Numbered from the stretch's first letter, positions 44,531 through 55,251 are shown. The stretch: 64,000 nt of DNA from Cladorrhinum sp. PSN259 (GCA_033725935.1 MU867070.1:372001-436000); one strand, 5' to 3'. The notes: generated by a model from the letters alone, not told the origin. Translations and numbers: made by a program.

Positions 44531-46699
44531 TCACAATCCTCTTTGGAAGGTACGCCTTCTAATACTCACCACCCCTCCAACATCCCTCTCCGCCCCAACA
44601 AGTATCTTGCTCACCCCCGCCGCATGCATCTCCTTCGTCACCTCGCTATCCCTCTTCCCACTCCCGAATCTTAACCAGAACTCCGTATCGGCCCCAAAGA
44701 GCCGTGCAACAGCCGACCAAGTCGCCCCAAGCAACATGTGCTTCGCTTTAGTCGCAAACAGCGCCGTAACAATGACGCAAAGAATCAAATGCACCACAAC
44801 AACCCCGCCAAGCAACGCAGCAAAAGTATGCCTGATAGGGCGGACGACCTCCTTGGAAGTCTTCAGCTCGGCCGGCTCAAAGATGTCGAACTGGGGCAGC
44901 AGGTCATAGTACGTCGTGCTGAACGTGGCCGTGATCAGGCCCTGCAGTGCCAGAGCAATGTTTCCTCCGGTTTCCTTGAGCGTGTCCTGGAGCATGTCGC
45001 CGGCCAGGTTGGAAGCGAGCGTGCCGGTCGGCAGGTTGATCTCGGGAGGACTGGTAAAAGTGTTGAAGCAGGACCAGCAGAGGAAGAGTGGCGGGCTGTC
45101 TTTGTCACCGAAATCTTCCAGACCGCATTCCTCCACTCCGACGGCGCTTCCTGCTTCTGGGATGGAGGACGGCATCGAGTTGGCGTGGAGGGCCGTTTCA
45201 AGTTCTGGCGAGGCGAGGGTGAAGATTGATGTGCGGTTGGCTGTGCCGAGTTGACGACGGACCGAATCGGTTACGTAACGACGGCGGGTGGTGTTCCAGC
45301 TTACTGAGGGTTCGGCGGCTGGGGATGGGCGAGTGGCGGTTATAGTCATGTTCCTGACTTGGGGATCGAAGGTGCAAAGTGACAGGCTGACTTGAGGCAG
45401 TGGAAAGTCGTCCTTCCGCTCAAAGTTTGGATCGACAAACGTGGAGGTGATCCACTCGTCCGACGTACCTATTTTCCATTCTAGGGGTTTCAGGGGTGAT
45501 TCGAGGGTCCCGGAAGAGAGCCACGATCTCGGGTCGCCGTTGATGTTGATGACGAGATATTTATAAGGCACGTCACCTCTGGCTGGGAATAGGGTTGAGC
45601 TCAAGCCGAAGGAATCAAGCTCAACGGGACACAGAGCGATGGCTGAGTCAGTTGGCAAGGTCGTGTCGTAGAAGTGGTCGTTTATGCCGGCTCCTGGCAT
45701 GCTGTTTATTGTGTAAGTGCAGTTGAAGTTGGCTTTGCCTGCAGACTTGGTTAGGCCTGGTACAGAGTTCTCAGCCCACAGGGATCCGACAATCCATTTT
45801 TGGAGGTGTACTTCAACGTCCGAGACGCTGGGACGAACACAGACCACACGTGAATCGAGGAGCGTCGCTACTCCGTTGAAGACCAAGGTGGCTTCTCGTG
45901 TTGCTTGAGAAGCAATGGGCAGAAACGCTCGGATGGAAACCCCAGTGTCGCGGGTGCCAGGGTCCCCGGCGATAGGGGTCGAGTATTCGGCAAATGCCGG
46001 AAATGTTTGAGGGCGCGAGTTCCGAGTAAGGTATTTGGACGATAGGGTACCACACACAGTACCAGGTCCAAACGAGTTCATGTTATCAACTGTTGCCCCG
46101 ACTGCGAGACTTGAAATAACCTCATTGTTCAAGATGGTGCCCAAGCCGACGTCAGAAAGCAGCGCCGTGGACGTGAACTGGAGCGCTGTCAAGACGAGTG
46201 TCAACAATACAATGAGAATCCAAGAAACGATGGCCATGGGTCTCAACTTTTGGCCGCGTGGAAGATGGAGAATAAGCTCCCAGGGCCCGCCGTTCTGAAC
46301 CTGGGCAATCGAGACGGCCGCGGCGCTGGAAAGGGGTGTTTGTGACGCTTGAAGAAGTATAGCAGCAACCATGGAGGTTTCAACGGCGCCTTGGGCGGCA
46401 GCGACAAAGCGTAATATCAGGGACGAAAGCGTGATTGATCTTGTGAGCCATCCTGAGACGACAATGTCTCGCCATACACCGTTTGACTCCTCAGCGATCC
46501 AAAGAAAAGCGAGGAAGCTGGCGATTCCGACGACGATAACACTCCCTCCAATTAACGTGATGACAGACAAGGTGCCGAGGCGCTTGTGTAGGCTGAGCTG
46601 GGGGACCTGGACCGGAGGTGCCTCATAGCGTGCCGAGGAGGCATGTTGGGGTAGATGGGGCAGCAGCGAGATTGAGTGATCGGGATATTTGTTTTCCAT
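44531..46699 (-). CDS. Large membrane protein with extracellular domain, function unknown
   Basis: An uninterrupted 722-codon frame. The short N-terminus is followed by hydrophobic segments at about residues 46-68 (VITLIGGSVIVVGIASFLAF), 84-105 and 156-178 (AIVSWILIVLLTLVLTALQF). A large, probably extracellular region of about 430 residues has several N-glycosylation sequons and Cys pairs (CGLEDF, LCWSCFNTF). A final membrane helix comes near 624-646 (FAALLGGVVVVHLILCVIV), then a basic cytosolic tail. This layout is common among uncharacterised ascomycete proteins; no catalytic motif is seen. No introns, and the start ATG at 46699 is the first in frame. Confidence 0.75.
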   Translation of the reverse strand: MENKYPDHSISLLPHLPQHASSARYEAPPVQVPQLSLHKRLGTLSVITLIGGSVIVVGIASFLAFLWIAEESNGVWRDIVVSGWLTRSITLSSLILRFVAAAQGAVETSMVAAILLQASQTPLSSAAAVSIAQVQNGGPWELILHLPRGQKLRPMAIVSWILIVLLTLVLTALQFTSTALLSDVGLGTILNNEVISSLAVGATVDNMNSFGPGTVCGTLSSKYLTRNSRPQTFPAFAEYSTPIAGDPGTRDTGVSIRAFLPIASQATREATLVFNGVATLLDSRVVCVRPSVSDVEVHLQKWIVGSLWAENSVPGLTKSAGKANFNCTYTINSMPGAGINDHFYDTTLPTDSAIALCPVELDSFGLSSTLFPARGDVPYKYLVININGDPRSWLSSGTLESPLKPLEWKIGTSDEWITSTFVDPNFERKDDFPLPQVSLSLCTFDPQVRNMTITATRPSPAAEPSVSWNTTRRRYVTDSVRRQLGTANRTSIFTLASPELETALHANSMPSSIPEAGSAVGVEECGLEDFGDKDSPPLFLCWSCFNTFTSPPEINLPTGTLASNLAGDMLQDTLKETGGNIALALQGLITATFSTTYYDLLPQFDIFEPAELKTSKEVVRPIRHTFAALLGGVVVVHLILCVIVTALFATKAKHMLLGATWSAVARLFGADTEFWLRFGSGKRDSEVTKEMHAAGVSKILVGAERDVGGVVSIRRRTFQRGL

Positions 46700-47711
46700 T
46701 GTCGACTTTAATCGAGAAGGTTAGATGCAGCGGGGAGATGATGGCTGGGAATAGAAACACGCCTTCAACTTCGATATCTGCTTCCCAGGAGAGCACAAGC
46801 GAGGACCCAGATACCACGTTCGGCACCCCGCACAAAGTCAATAGTAGAACTACTATACGTCCGAGACTGCCAAGCCAAGCAGTCTAGTCCTGTGATATTC
46901 CCACAGCCCCTTGGTTCCCTGACAGAGCCGGGGAAACTTCCTCTGGCTAATATCGTGCACCACTAAGAATGCAGGCTTTCAGCCACCAAGGCCGTGCCGC
47001 AATCCCTTTCCAGATTCTTTCCACACCTCCACCCTCCATAATCAGCTACCAACCACTTTCTTATAGTTGTGTAACGTGCAGGGCCAATCATAGACATAAG
47101 AAGAGTATTTCCCATCAGTGTCGCTAGTTTCAGCTGAAGAGTGTGGCGACCTGGAGCAATAGGAAACCATTGTGGCTGCGCAAGGAGTGTCATAATGACA
47201 CAGGATAATATACCTGTTACCAAAGACGACGACTTTGGTGTGTAACACACCACCAAACTGCAGTGTTTCCAATCGAGGAAACGATTGCTACCGGCTATCA
47301 GGATATGTTCAGGTATCATCTACCTGGCGCTTTCTCACAGTAGCGATGGGTGAAGTGGCTTAATATAGCCAATTATATATTTGAGTGCTTACCAAGGTAG
47401 CTATTAAATGGCATCCTCCTCTCCTCAGAATTCGGCAGGATGTCTTCTAAAATCGGAATCGGACTTCCCTAGAACTGGCACTCTGGCTGCATACCATATC
47501 CCCCATGAAACTGCAGTATATTGTCCACATGTTGGCTTCACGTCTCGGGGTCCTCCAATTTAAAATGCTTGTTATTGGGCCATTGATACTTGGCAGGCGT
47601 GGCAGCATCTGTAGCAAAAGTCGCGGCATCAGTTGTGGCACCAGTTGTGGTAGCAATTGTGGCAGTATCCATGCTATCATTCACACACTTGAAGCTCTTG
47701 TGGGTAAATAT
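46700..47711. other. Intergenic flank of the TIR element
   Basis: No gene can be supported. Minus frames at 46963-47319 and 47447-47680 are open, but I recognise no family. A run of TTGTGG.A.CA repeats near 47625-47670 precedes the element. Confidence 0.4.
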
Positions 47712-48466
47712 GGCGATTTATCCTTGGGCACTACCCTTTTTACTCCATAGGCACTAAGTTGGATCCTCGGGCACTCCCCCTTTACTCCATGGGCACTAGC
47801 CCCCATATTGGCCACCTTTGGCCTTGGTGCCTGGCCAAAGGTGCTGCAGTTGATCATCTTGCATTCCATCATCACTGTGACCATTACGGCTGAGTAAGAT
47901 ACGCCATCGTCGACTATGCCGATGGCTTCAACGGCACCGCCTATAACCTCCAGAAGCGGCCGGGTCCTAGTGCCCACCGCCAAGAAGTTGCAGGGTAGTG
48001 GGCGTGGCAGTGGGCGTGGCAGTGGGCGTGGGCGTGGGCGTGGTCGCGGCCGTTGAGCGCTGAAAATGCGTTATTGGTTTCGCCACTGCGCTCAAAAGCA
48101 CTAGAAAAGCCGTTTCCTAAGGTATTTGCAATTCGTTACTGATTTTAAGCACCTGCTTTTGTTACTGCTTAGGCACCTGGAGGACCTGCGAGTGCAGTGT
48201 GTGGCCGGGTTACTGCGTTATATTCACAGCATTAAGTAGAGAACTTTTCCCATAGTAAACTTATTATTTTATTTGTATTTGGCTTTTTTCGTAGACATGG
48301 TTGTCTTTAAGGTTATTATACAGTGTTGACGATGTTCAGGATGATTGAAAGGGGGTCTTTATAAGGTTCTATAGGGGCTAGTGCCCATGGAGTAAAAGGG
48401 GTAGTGCCCGAGGATCCAACTTAGTGCCTATGGAGTAAAAAGGGTAGTGCCCAAGGATAAATCGCC
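47712..48466. mobile_element. Non-autonomous TIR transposon with 93-bp inverted repeats and 8-bp target duplication
   Basis: Left TIR 47712-47804 begins GGCGATTTATCC. Right TIR 48374-48466 ends GGATAAATCGCC. By eye the arms match except at two or three positions near GGGCACT(A/C)CCCC. The exact 8-bp repeat GTAAATAT flanks both ends (47704-47711 and 48467-48474), so this is one complete insertion. Each TIR contains an internal GGGCACT...ACTCCAT.GGCACTA duplication. The 570-bp interior has no intact transposase. One plus-strand frame near 47998-48055 encodes a Gly-Ser-Gly-Arg repeat ending in a stop. The 8-bp duplication is hAT-like, but such long TIRs are more usual for Mutator-like elements, so the superfamily is open. 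Confidence 0.88.
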
Positions 48467-48474
48467 GTAAATAT

Positions 48475-49414
48475 AGCTCTTTCCGGTGCTTTACTTCCAG
48501 GCTGTGTATCCGCGTCCGAAAAACCACCCACAACGAAGGTCCAACCCCTGTCATCGATGATAGCCGATGACTTTCCTGAAGTCTTGGTCTATAGAAATAG
48601 AATTTAGTTAATGAGTGACTTGTTTTCAAAGTAATAGATGCTTACGTTTCCGTCGCATTTCACGTGGCTACGGGATAGTCTGAACTCTGATGAAGGGTGT
48701 CGTTGTACTGCGCAAAGAGTCCCTGGTACGTAGGTTATCACCAGATTCTCTCATGATTCATCCATGTGAACAGAACCATAAGAAAGAGGTCTTGGAAGGA
48801 TGGGAGGACGAGACAGAATCAAGAATCAATCAAGAATAAACCACTTTGACAATTAGTCAGACAGGTAGTCGGCCCGCCCATCTTATTAGCACGACAGACT
48901 CTTCGAGGATCTGTCGGTGTGGACACCGTGCAATTAAGCAACAAACCGAACACATTGAATTCAAGTTGATCGACCATTTTTGCTGGCACGTAGTATTGCA
49001 CACTTATCAGTCGATATCGATACTTGAATTGAATTTTGTTGATAATTTATTCCCGCCCACCCTCTTTGTTTCCATCTGTTGTCAGGCGATGACTGTCATT
49101 GAACAAGTGCGTGGTAGGCCTCAGTGCGTGTTCCCCACTTAACAGTGTACGTGGCAGCCTCGATTGCCTGGGGAAACGTGCAAAACCTGGACATGGTTGG
49201 GTCTCGCACTCGTTAGTCATAGGCACGTTGCCAGTGGATAGATAACGTCTGCTGCATTTAAAATCATTGAATTCCTCCTTTGTCGAATTTCGAGGTTACT
49301 TGAGTTGTTGTTTTTCTTTTCCTCATCCTCAAAGAGCTTTTATCCCCATCTCTTTCTTATGGGGGCTCTTCTTTTCAACGTGACTATTTTCCGTCTCTCA
49401 CTCTTCTCCCCACC
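48475..49414. other. Intergenic, upstream of the 49415 gene
   Basis: No gene recognised. The last 100 bases are pyrimidine-rich (TTTTTCTTTTCCTCATCC) and likely form the leader of the next gene. Confidence 0.5.
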
Positions 49415-49999
49415 ATGTCATCATCCGCCTCAGCTTCTACCATTAAAAGAGAAATACCGGATAGTGAAATGGCTGCTATCGAGCCGTCAAGCCAAGAAAC
49501 AATCACCGCAGTTCACACCGTCAATGGCATCTTTCCCTCCGCCAGCGGGAAGAGCGCAGTCCCGTTGCCCAACAAGATGTACATGATAACAGATGAAAAA
49601 TTCAAACATGCCCTTGCCGTGCAGGATGCCCAGCTCAAATTCATCGACCTGGCAACGGCAAACTACCGCATGGGAGCATGTTGGCTTTGGAAGTGCGAGG
49701 AGATTGAGGATTGGTTGGCCTTTAGGAATGGTGTGAGCAGGACATACTTGGGCTTAGCGGAAGGTATTGGTCATTACTCGATGTTTCTTGATGTTCACGA
49801 TAGGTGCAAGGAGGGTGATTACCGGGCTCTTTACCGTCTCTTTATACGACCTGCAGATAGCGGCAAGGGGTATCTGTTGTCGGTGAAGTGTGGAGATCAC
49901 TTGAAACCGATTAAAATGTGCGGATCTGGGAACGGGGCTAAATTCTGCGTTATGACCAATTTTTCAGAGCAGATGTTGTGGGGATTCATTGAGGTTTAA
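49415..49999 (+). CDS. Small cytosolic protein, possibly beta-trefoil (fascin-like)
   Basis: An intronless 194-residue protein without signal peptide. The first 50 residues are Ser/Thr-rich and probably disordered. The rest has a pattern (CWLWKCEEIEDWLAFRNGVS, RTYLGLAEG, GYLLSVKCGDHLKPIKM, MLWGFIEV) like small fungal proteins resembling fascin-type trefoils: W..C....W..FRN..S..YLG, then Y.LL, then a terminal LW.FI.V. The resemblance is from memory of the pattern, not a search. Function unknown. Confidence 0.65.
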   Translation: MSSSASASTIKREIPDSEMAAIEPSSQETITAVHTVNGIFPSASGKSAVPLPNKMYMITDEKFKHALAVQDAQLKFIDLATANYRMGACWLWKCEEIEDWLAFRNGVSRTYLGLAEGIGHYSMFLDVHDRCKEGDYRALYRLFIRPADSGKGYLLSVKCGDHLKPIKMCGSGNGAKFCVMTNFSEQMLWGFIEV

Positions 50000-50356
50000 A
50001 GGACTTGTTATGTTAAAGGCTGTTTGAGTAAAAATGCGCTAGGGACTACCGGCTCGCGGCCAGTTGTGGTCCCGACGGTAATACTTCTCGTACAGTCTTC
50101 CGGTAGACCTAGACCGAATCTTGTTATCCCCACTGATGACTGTAATCCGTGGCAGCTTTTGAGGGTGACGATAGTCGACCGTCATAACTTTATGACTGCT
50201 TATAACAAGTGGGAGACCAAGCAGTATATGGCAGGCCTCTTGGGACGACCAATCCCTCTTAGTCTAGCTAGGAGTTTATTAAGGAACTTCATAAAAAAGG
50301 AACGGATCAATATTTGCAGACGTAATTAATGATAACGTAAATGCCAACCTCCGAAC

Positions 50357-50435
50357 GATAGTGGCGTATCGCCATCGCTGTCGTTCAGCTCCTTACTAAC
50401 TCCCTTCTCTATTAGCAGCCTGACGACTACTTCCA
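50357..50435 (-). pseudogene. Ankyrin-repeat relic
   Basis: The minus strand reads LEVVVRLLIEKGVSK, then ELNDSDGDTPLS, the signature of one ankyrin repeat. The frame is closed by stops on both sides. No start or second clean repeat. It is probably the remains of an ANK-containing gene, such as an NLR tail. Confidence 0.55.
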
Positions 50436-50560
50436 GCCTATCTCACCACCGTAATAGACAGGGCGAGCATTTTTCCGAGCTCTGTTCGTTAACCAAACAA
50501 GGAGACGTATAGAAATGGAGCCGTATAGCAACCGGCGCTTCGAGCCAGCGAAAGTTTGCT

Positions 50561-50786
50561 CGGACGACTAAGGGATATTATGTAATAGGGCCGGGATTCA
50601 TGGAGGAAGGCGACGTTATATGGGTGCTCTTCGGCGGGGAAGATGCCGTTTTATCTCCGCTTCTGTCCATGCGCTCAGTACTATTTGCTGGTCGGGGAGT
50701 GCTATATGGACGGGTTTATGAATGGGGAGGCTATGGATATGCTTGATAGGGGAGAAGTTCGCGAGGAGGTTTTTAGAGTTGTTTGA
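50561..50786 (+). pseudogene. Relic of the C-terminal end of a HET-type protein, frameshifted
   Basis: From 50561 one frame reads RTTKGYYVIGPGFMEEGDVI and WVLFGGEDAVL, matching the common C-terminal block of HET proteins (GY.G.GP....GD.V.VL.GG). From 50689 a different frame continues YYLLVGECYMDGFMNGEAM, the next block of the same family, to a TGA at 50784-50786. The frame change and the absence of an upstream HET domain make it a decayed fragment. It differs from the intact HET gene at 36-40 kb. Confidence 0.7.
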
Positions 50787-51364
50787 CCGGACGGTGAGGA
50801 CCTTGGCATACTCTGCCTCGGAACACGCCTATGGTGAGGGCATAGAAATTATCTCACCGCGGGAGTGACAACAGACTACGTGAATGCTATTGGACTGTAT
50901 AGCACTTCTGGGATCGGTAGGATTGATGAGTGGAAATTTGCTCGTCTTGCTTCTTCGTGCTTCTTCCCCCCTTGTCTTGTCTTCTTGTGTTCTTCTGTTT
51001 CTAGTTTTTGGCTGCGGTCAGGGATTGCAGTAAGCAGATAGATGTGCCAAGCTTCAACTGAAATTGACAATGAATGCCATGTACATGATGGTGATGGTCG
51101 TGCAAGATTGCGAAATTGTAGCTAAGATCCAATTGGTCCACTGGGCCGCCGAATCGGTCCCGCCATTTACACGTATCATCGGTCATCGGCCAGATCTGCG
51201 CCAGCAATGTCCAGATGGTCAGTGTCGACGCATTTATTATTTCGAAGAGACTCAGGGACATAAAGCTGGCAATAGAGTATCTTGGACTTCTGTGCTGAAA
51301 CATACCTATTTACCACATACAACAACGGCAACTAACCAACACCCTTACAGTACAACAGTCAACA

Positions 51365-52289
51365 ATGCCCGAGCTCGAGCCCAACAACATCGACCGACGT
51401 AAGCAACTTCAGGTCGCCCTACCACCCCAAGAAAAAACTAAAAAGGCATTCCGTCTGTTACACGAGTACAGCAAGATCCCCCACGACCAAATCGAGCCTC
51501 ACATCGTTGCTATCGTAAGCTGTCTAATTAACTCACATCGCCCTTCATCACAAGAACTCTAATTAACTCTACATCAACTGGCAGAGAAACAAAGCCTTTG
51601 AAATCTTCCCCTACGTCTGCATCGGCCGCTGGGGCTTTCTCAGCCTAAACATCACGAACCTCCCCACGTACTCGGAACTTGTCTCCCGCGGCCAGAACGG
51701 TGCAGTGATCCTCGACTGCGGCTGTTGCTTCGGCCAAGCACTGCGACAGCTCGCTTTTGACGGCGTGCCTCAGGAGAACTTGGTCGGTTTGGACCTGCGA
51801 CAGGAGTTCATTGACCTCGGCTTCGAGTTGTTCAAGGACAGCCAAACCTGGAAGGGAAAGTTTGTGGCTGGGGACTTGTTGGCCTGTGCCGAAGGGCAGC
51901 AGCAAGGGCTGGATGAGGTGGTGGATGGGAAAGTGGACATCATTCACGTTGCGAGCGTATTTCACTTGTTTGGGTGGGATGATCAAGTCACGCTCGGGGT
52001 GAGGATGGTCAAGTTTTTCAGGGGGGAGGGAGCGAAGGGAAGGAGAACTGTTGTGGGACGGCAGGTCGGGAACTCGGAAGAGCCGTTGGATCCCAAGGAG
52101 CACGAGAGGTTGGGGCTGGGAAGATATCACCATAACGAAGCTTCCCTCCAGCGGTTATGGGATGTCATTGGGGAGCGGACGGGGACCACGTGGGCCGTGG
52201 AGGCGGGGCTTGAAATGGTCGAGTCTGATTTGGATGGGTTGCTCTCGCGGGAGCTGACCATGATTACTTTTGCTGTGAGGCAGGTCTAG
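51365..52289 (+). CDS. SAM-dependent methyltransferase resembling meroterpenoid AusD/Trt5-type enzymes
   Basis: Two exons (51365-51514, 51585-52289; 70-nt intron GTAAGC...GGCAG, phase 0) give 284 residues. The N-terminal helical part has RLLHEYSKIPHDQIEPHIVA and RNKAFEIFPYVCIG. The Rossmann core shows motif I VILDCGCCFGQALRQLA, an acidic loop LVGLDLRQEFIDLG, GKFVAGDLL, IIHVASVFHLFGWDDQV and VVGRQVGNSEEP, then YHHNEASLQRLWDVIGERTGT. These blocks match the family containing fungal meroterpenoid carboxyl/O-methyltransferases. No polyketide synthase, terpene cyclase or prenyltransferase is nearby, so it is a stand-alone or orphan member. Confidence 0.85.
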
Positions 52290-53110
52290 ATAAGCGTTTC
52301 ACAGTTTTTGGTATCAATGCAGAGATAAAAGGAGGCGTAGATAGGTTCTGGCTAATTCTATTCTGTCACTTCACTCCCGTTCACTTATCAGACGCAGCGG
52401 CATCGTGACAGGTTTCAGCTGACCATCAGATTCCAGGATTCACGGCCTAATTACTTGGAAATCTAGACCGGGATACGAATTTTCTCGGCATCCAGAACTT
52501 GGCCCGACTCGCTGATCGGTGGTCTGGAACGCTGACGCTTATCTTCAGCCCGGCTGGTGCCAGTGTTGGTGGTGATAGAGCTGCCCAATACCCGTCGAGA
52601 TACCCGTTTAGGAATGCCCTGGCTGGTGTTTGTAGGCAGGGTGGCGGTCGATGGCTCTCATCCTTTTGCCACAAACGACACCGTCCGGGACCGCGCTCGA
52701 GCATTTCACCAGCTGAGTCACAGGGTGGACAGTGCGAGAGGATCATCGTCTTACACGTCACGGGCTGGGAAAACCTGCTGGATGGGTGGGCCTCTCCAAC
52801 TCGGTGCTGCCCAATCCAGTGTTGAATATGATGACCCAAGGGGGGTATCCGAGTATCCTTGATCACGCTTGCATGGAAAACCCCTCAGCAAGTCTTGTTC
52901 GATACGGGAAGGCTGATGTCTCCAAGCGAGCTGGCATCCTTTGAGCGAGACGAGGAAGTCCGTAGGCAAGAGGCCAAAATTGCTACCAGGATGGCGTGCT
53001 GACGACACGTTTCCTAGATTTACAATACCTTCATCTAACGAATTCAGATTTTCCCTCAAGTCCCATCATTGTGATTTTGGCAGCTGGCCTTATCACCACA
53101 TCTGGCGACA
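52290..53110. other. Intergenic; possible decayed coding sequence
   Basis: Plus-strand reading near 52557-52862 is unusually protein-like for non-coding DNA (DTVRDRARAFHQLSHRVDSA), but no frame is intact and I cannot name a family. Confidence 0.3.
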
Positions 53111-53275
53111 GTTGAAGGTATCGCGAGATCTTGGTTGTGGGCGTTGTCGTGGCGCCTGCGACCGAGTCGAGCCTTATCAATGGAGCCATGTTGTGTATAA
53201 TTGTATAATAATTATTCGGGTTATTATTTTTCTTCCGTTTATGCCCGATAACGCTCCAAGTTATACAACAATCAT
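53111..53275 (-). mobile_element. Short LTR-like end plus adjoining leader (TRIM-like), copy 2, inverted
   Basis: Reverse complement of 22095-22261. Read on the minus strand, the element starts TGTTGTATAAC, has GCGTTATCGGGCATAAA, and ends ACACAACA about 80 bp later. TGGCTCCATTGATAAGG then follows and the leader ends CTCGCGATACCTTCAAC. TG...CA ends with inverted TGTTG/CAACA, followed at once by TGG, fit a miniature LTR and primer-binding site. No coding region remains. Confidence 0.6.
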
Positions 53276-53518
53276 TGTGATTTGAACCCTTCTTCCAAGG
53301 TCAATGAACGACTGACTGTCATCGATTGCAAGGTACGTAATTACTGTCTTTTGACAAGTGTGTTGAAAATAAAAAATCGCGCTATATATCTACCAAAAAG
53401 ATTGTTATGCCTCCCCCGTCATCCGTGTCCAATCATTGCGCCCGCTGTCCGTCCCGTGATATCTCATGTCTTGCAACGAAAGTGTCTTCTATAGTGTCCC
53501 CCTGTCCATCCCGAATCC

Positions 53519-53538
53519 AAAAAAAAAAAAAAAAAAAA
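53519..53538. repeat. Poly(A) tract
   Basis: About 19 consecutive A, followed by CACAAACACACAAACACC. It could mark a retroposition end or be simple sequence. Confidence 0.6.
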
Positions 53539-53727
53539 CACACAAACACACAAACACCAGGGTAGTCCATCCTAAACACCAGATAAGATACAAAGAAGAA
53601 TGTACAAAGTTTTTGTAAAAATGTGCAAGCGAAAGTGCTAGAAAGAATACAAAGAAATACAGCTAAACGAGAGGAGGGGATTTTCTCGGCGAGGGAAAAT
53701 CCCGTCAAGTTTAATGAGCAGGTGCTG

Positions 53728-55251
53728 CTATACCGTCTGGCGCAGCCTCTTCATCATGAACTCGTCCAAGGCAGTCATGCCGCCCTCACCCGAGTCCAAT
53801 GCCTGGAGCAGCGACTTGCCAGCCGTCATGGGCATTCTCTCGGGAGCAGGCTGAGAAAGATAGGCCTTTGCTCTGGTGCGATGGGCAGAGCGGAATACCT
53901 GTTTTTGTGCAAGTCAGCATTTATTAATCGTTTTGTGAGTAAAAAAAAGAGACAACCAACTCACCCTCAACCGCTTGATAATTTCACCAATCTCACGCTG
54001 AATCTCTGCATCGATCCCCCCTTTCTCAGCGCTGTTCTTCAGCTGTCCCCTAAAGCAATGCCTCAAAAGACTATCGCAGAACCCTCTCTGCAATCCCGGA
54101 ACGTTCCGGTCCAGCACCTCCCGCGTCAAGTAAGGGTCGAGCCCCAAAAACGCGTCCAGCGCCTGGAACAGCAGGACCTGGTTCCCGCTCAGCCCGTCGA
54201 ACCTAATCTTCTGTTGACTCTCAACGTCCCTCTCCTCGCCCGTCATCCCCCAGGCGTAAAACCCCTGGACGCGGCTGAGCCACACGGACCTCTTGATCTT
54301 GGAATCGTGCACCCGATCGTAGTAGGCGCCCAGGAGCGGCCTGAGGCAGTTCGTAATCTCCCTCACGTAGCCGAGGCAGGCAACCTTGTCGTCACGTGCA
54401 AAGGCGATGATGGACTGCACCATGGCATGGTAAATCGGCATGGCGAGAGATTCGACTTCGAAGAAAATCTTTGAAAACTCTTCTTCGGACGAGGTAATCT
54501 CGGACGACAACCCCGTGTTGATTCTGTACATGTATTCGCCCGCCGGAGTGAAATTCAGCACCAGGTTCGACATGTTGTTGCCAGAGTCGGAGGCCATGCT
54601 GAAGTGCGTCTGCATTTTATTCCACGGCAGGACGAGCTGTCGCGGCAGGGGCAGAGATTCCTCCCGCTGAGCGAGGCGGACGACGGGGATGGAAGCCCAG
54701 CGGTATGCGTGTCTGCACCATGCTACGCAGGCGTAGAAGGCGTTGTACGTGTCGCGGGGGAAGACGTCCCACCTGCCTGCGTCTGCGGCGGCGAGCAGGG
54801 AGTTGACCTGGTCGAGGTCGACCTTGTCGTCGAGGAGCTTACGGAAGCGGGCGCGGAAGGTGGTGATGATCTCGAGGTTGACCGAGTCGTCGGTTGAGGC
54901 GTGCGCGGCTGGGAGGAGGGGAGCCATCTCGTTGTAGATCTCGCGGTAGGGACGCAAGGCCGCTGGCCAGGTGCTGTGGACGTGGTTGCACCTGGGTGGC
55001 CAGGAACCTGCTCCATCTTTGCGGACTAGATCCGAGAGACGGGCTGCGGTCTCGTGGCAGTCGGCGAGGGTGTTGATCTCTTGGATCTTTTGGGTGTTGG
55101 TCTTGGTCCTGTCATGGTTTGCCGTGTTGAACTTGAAGAATGGGATCGAGAAGTTCAAGGTCGGTCGCTGTCTCAAGAATGAGAACTTGAGCAGGAGGGT
55201 TAGGATGCTTCCCACAAGGGAGAGCAGGAGGACCTCTGTGAGGTGAAGCAT
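53728..55251 (-). CDS. Indoleamine 2,3-dioxygenase / PrnB-superfamily-like protein, membrane-anchored
   Basis: Two exons (55251-53965, 53898-53728; 66-nt intron GTGAGT...AACAG, phase 0) give 485 residues. I start at 55251 because it begins MLHLTEVLLLSLVGSILTLL, a single membrane anchor; the open frame upstream to 55563 looks like 5' flank. The body is all-alpha: LPWNKMQTHFSMASDSGNNM, YHAMVQSIIAFARDD, VWLSRVQGFYAWGM, RFDGLSGNQVLLFQALDAFL and, across the intron, LRVFRSAHRTRAKAYL. The G-x-SG-x-Q helix and a late conserved His resemble heme proteins of the IDO/PrnB (DUF1864) superfamily. A role in tryptophan-derived or secondary metabolism is possible. The family call is tentative; the gene itself is clear. 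Confidence 0.6.

Noticed and set aside
47681..47983. 100-codon minus frame inside the TIR element as a transposase
   Set aside because: It reads through the left TIR and has no catalytic motif.
52447..53060. A gene downstream of the methyltransferase
   Set aside because: Several frames look partly coding but none is intact or nameable, and splice signals do not join them cleanly.
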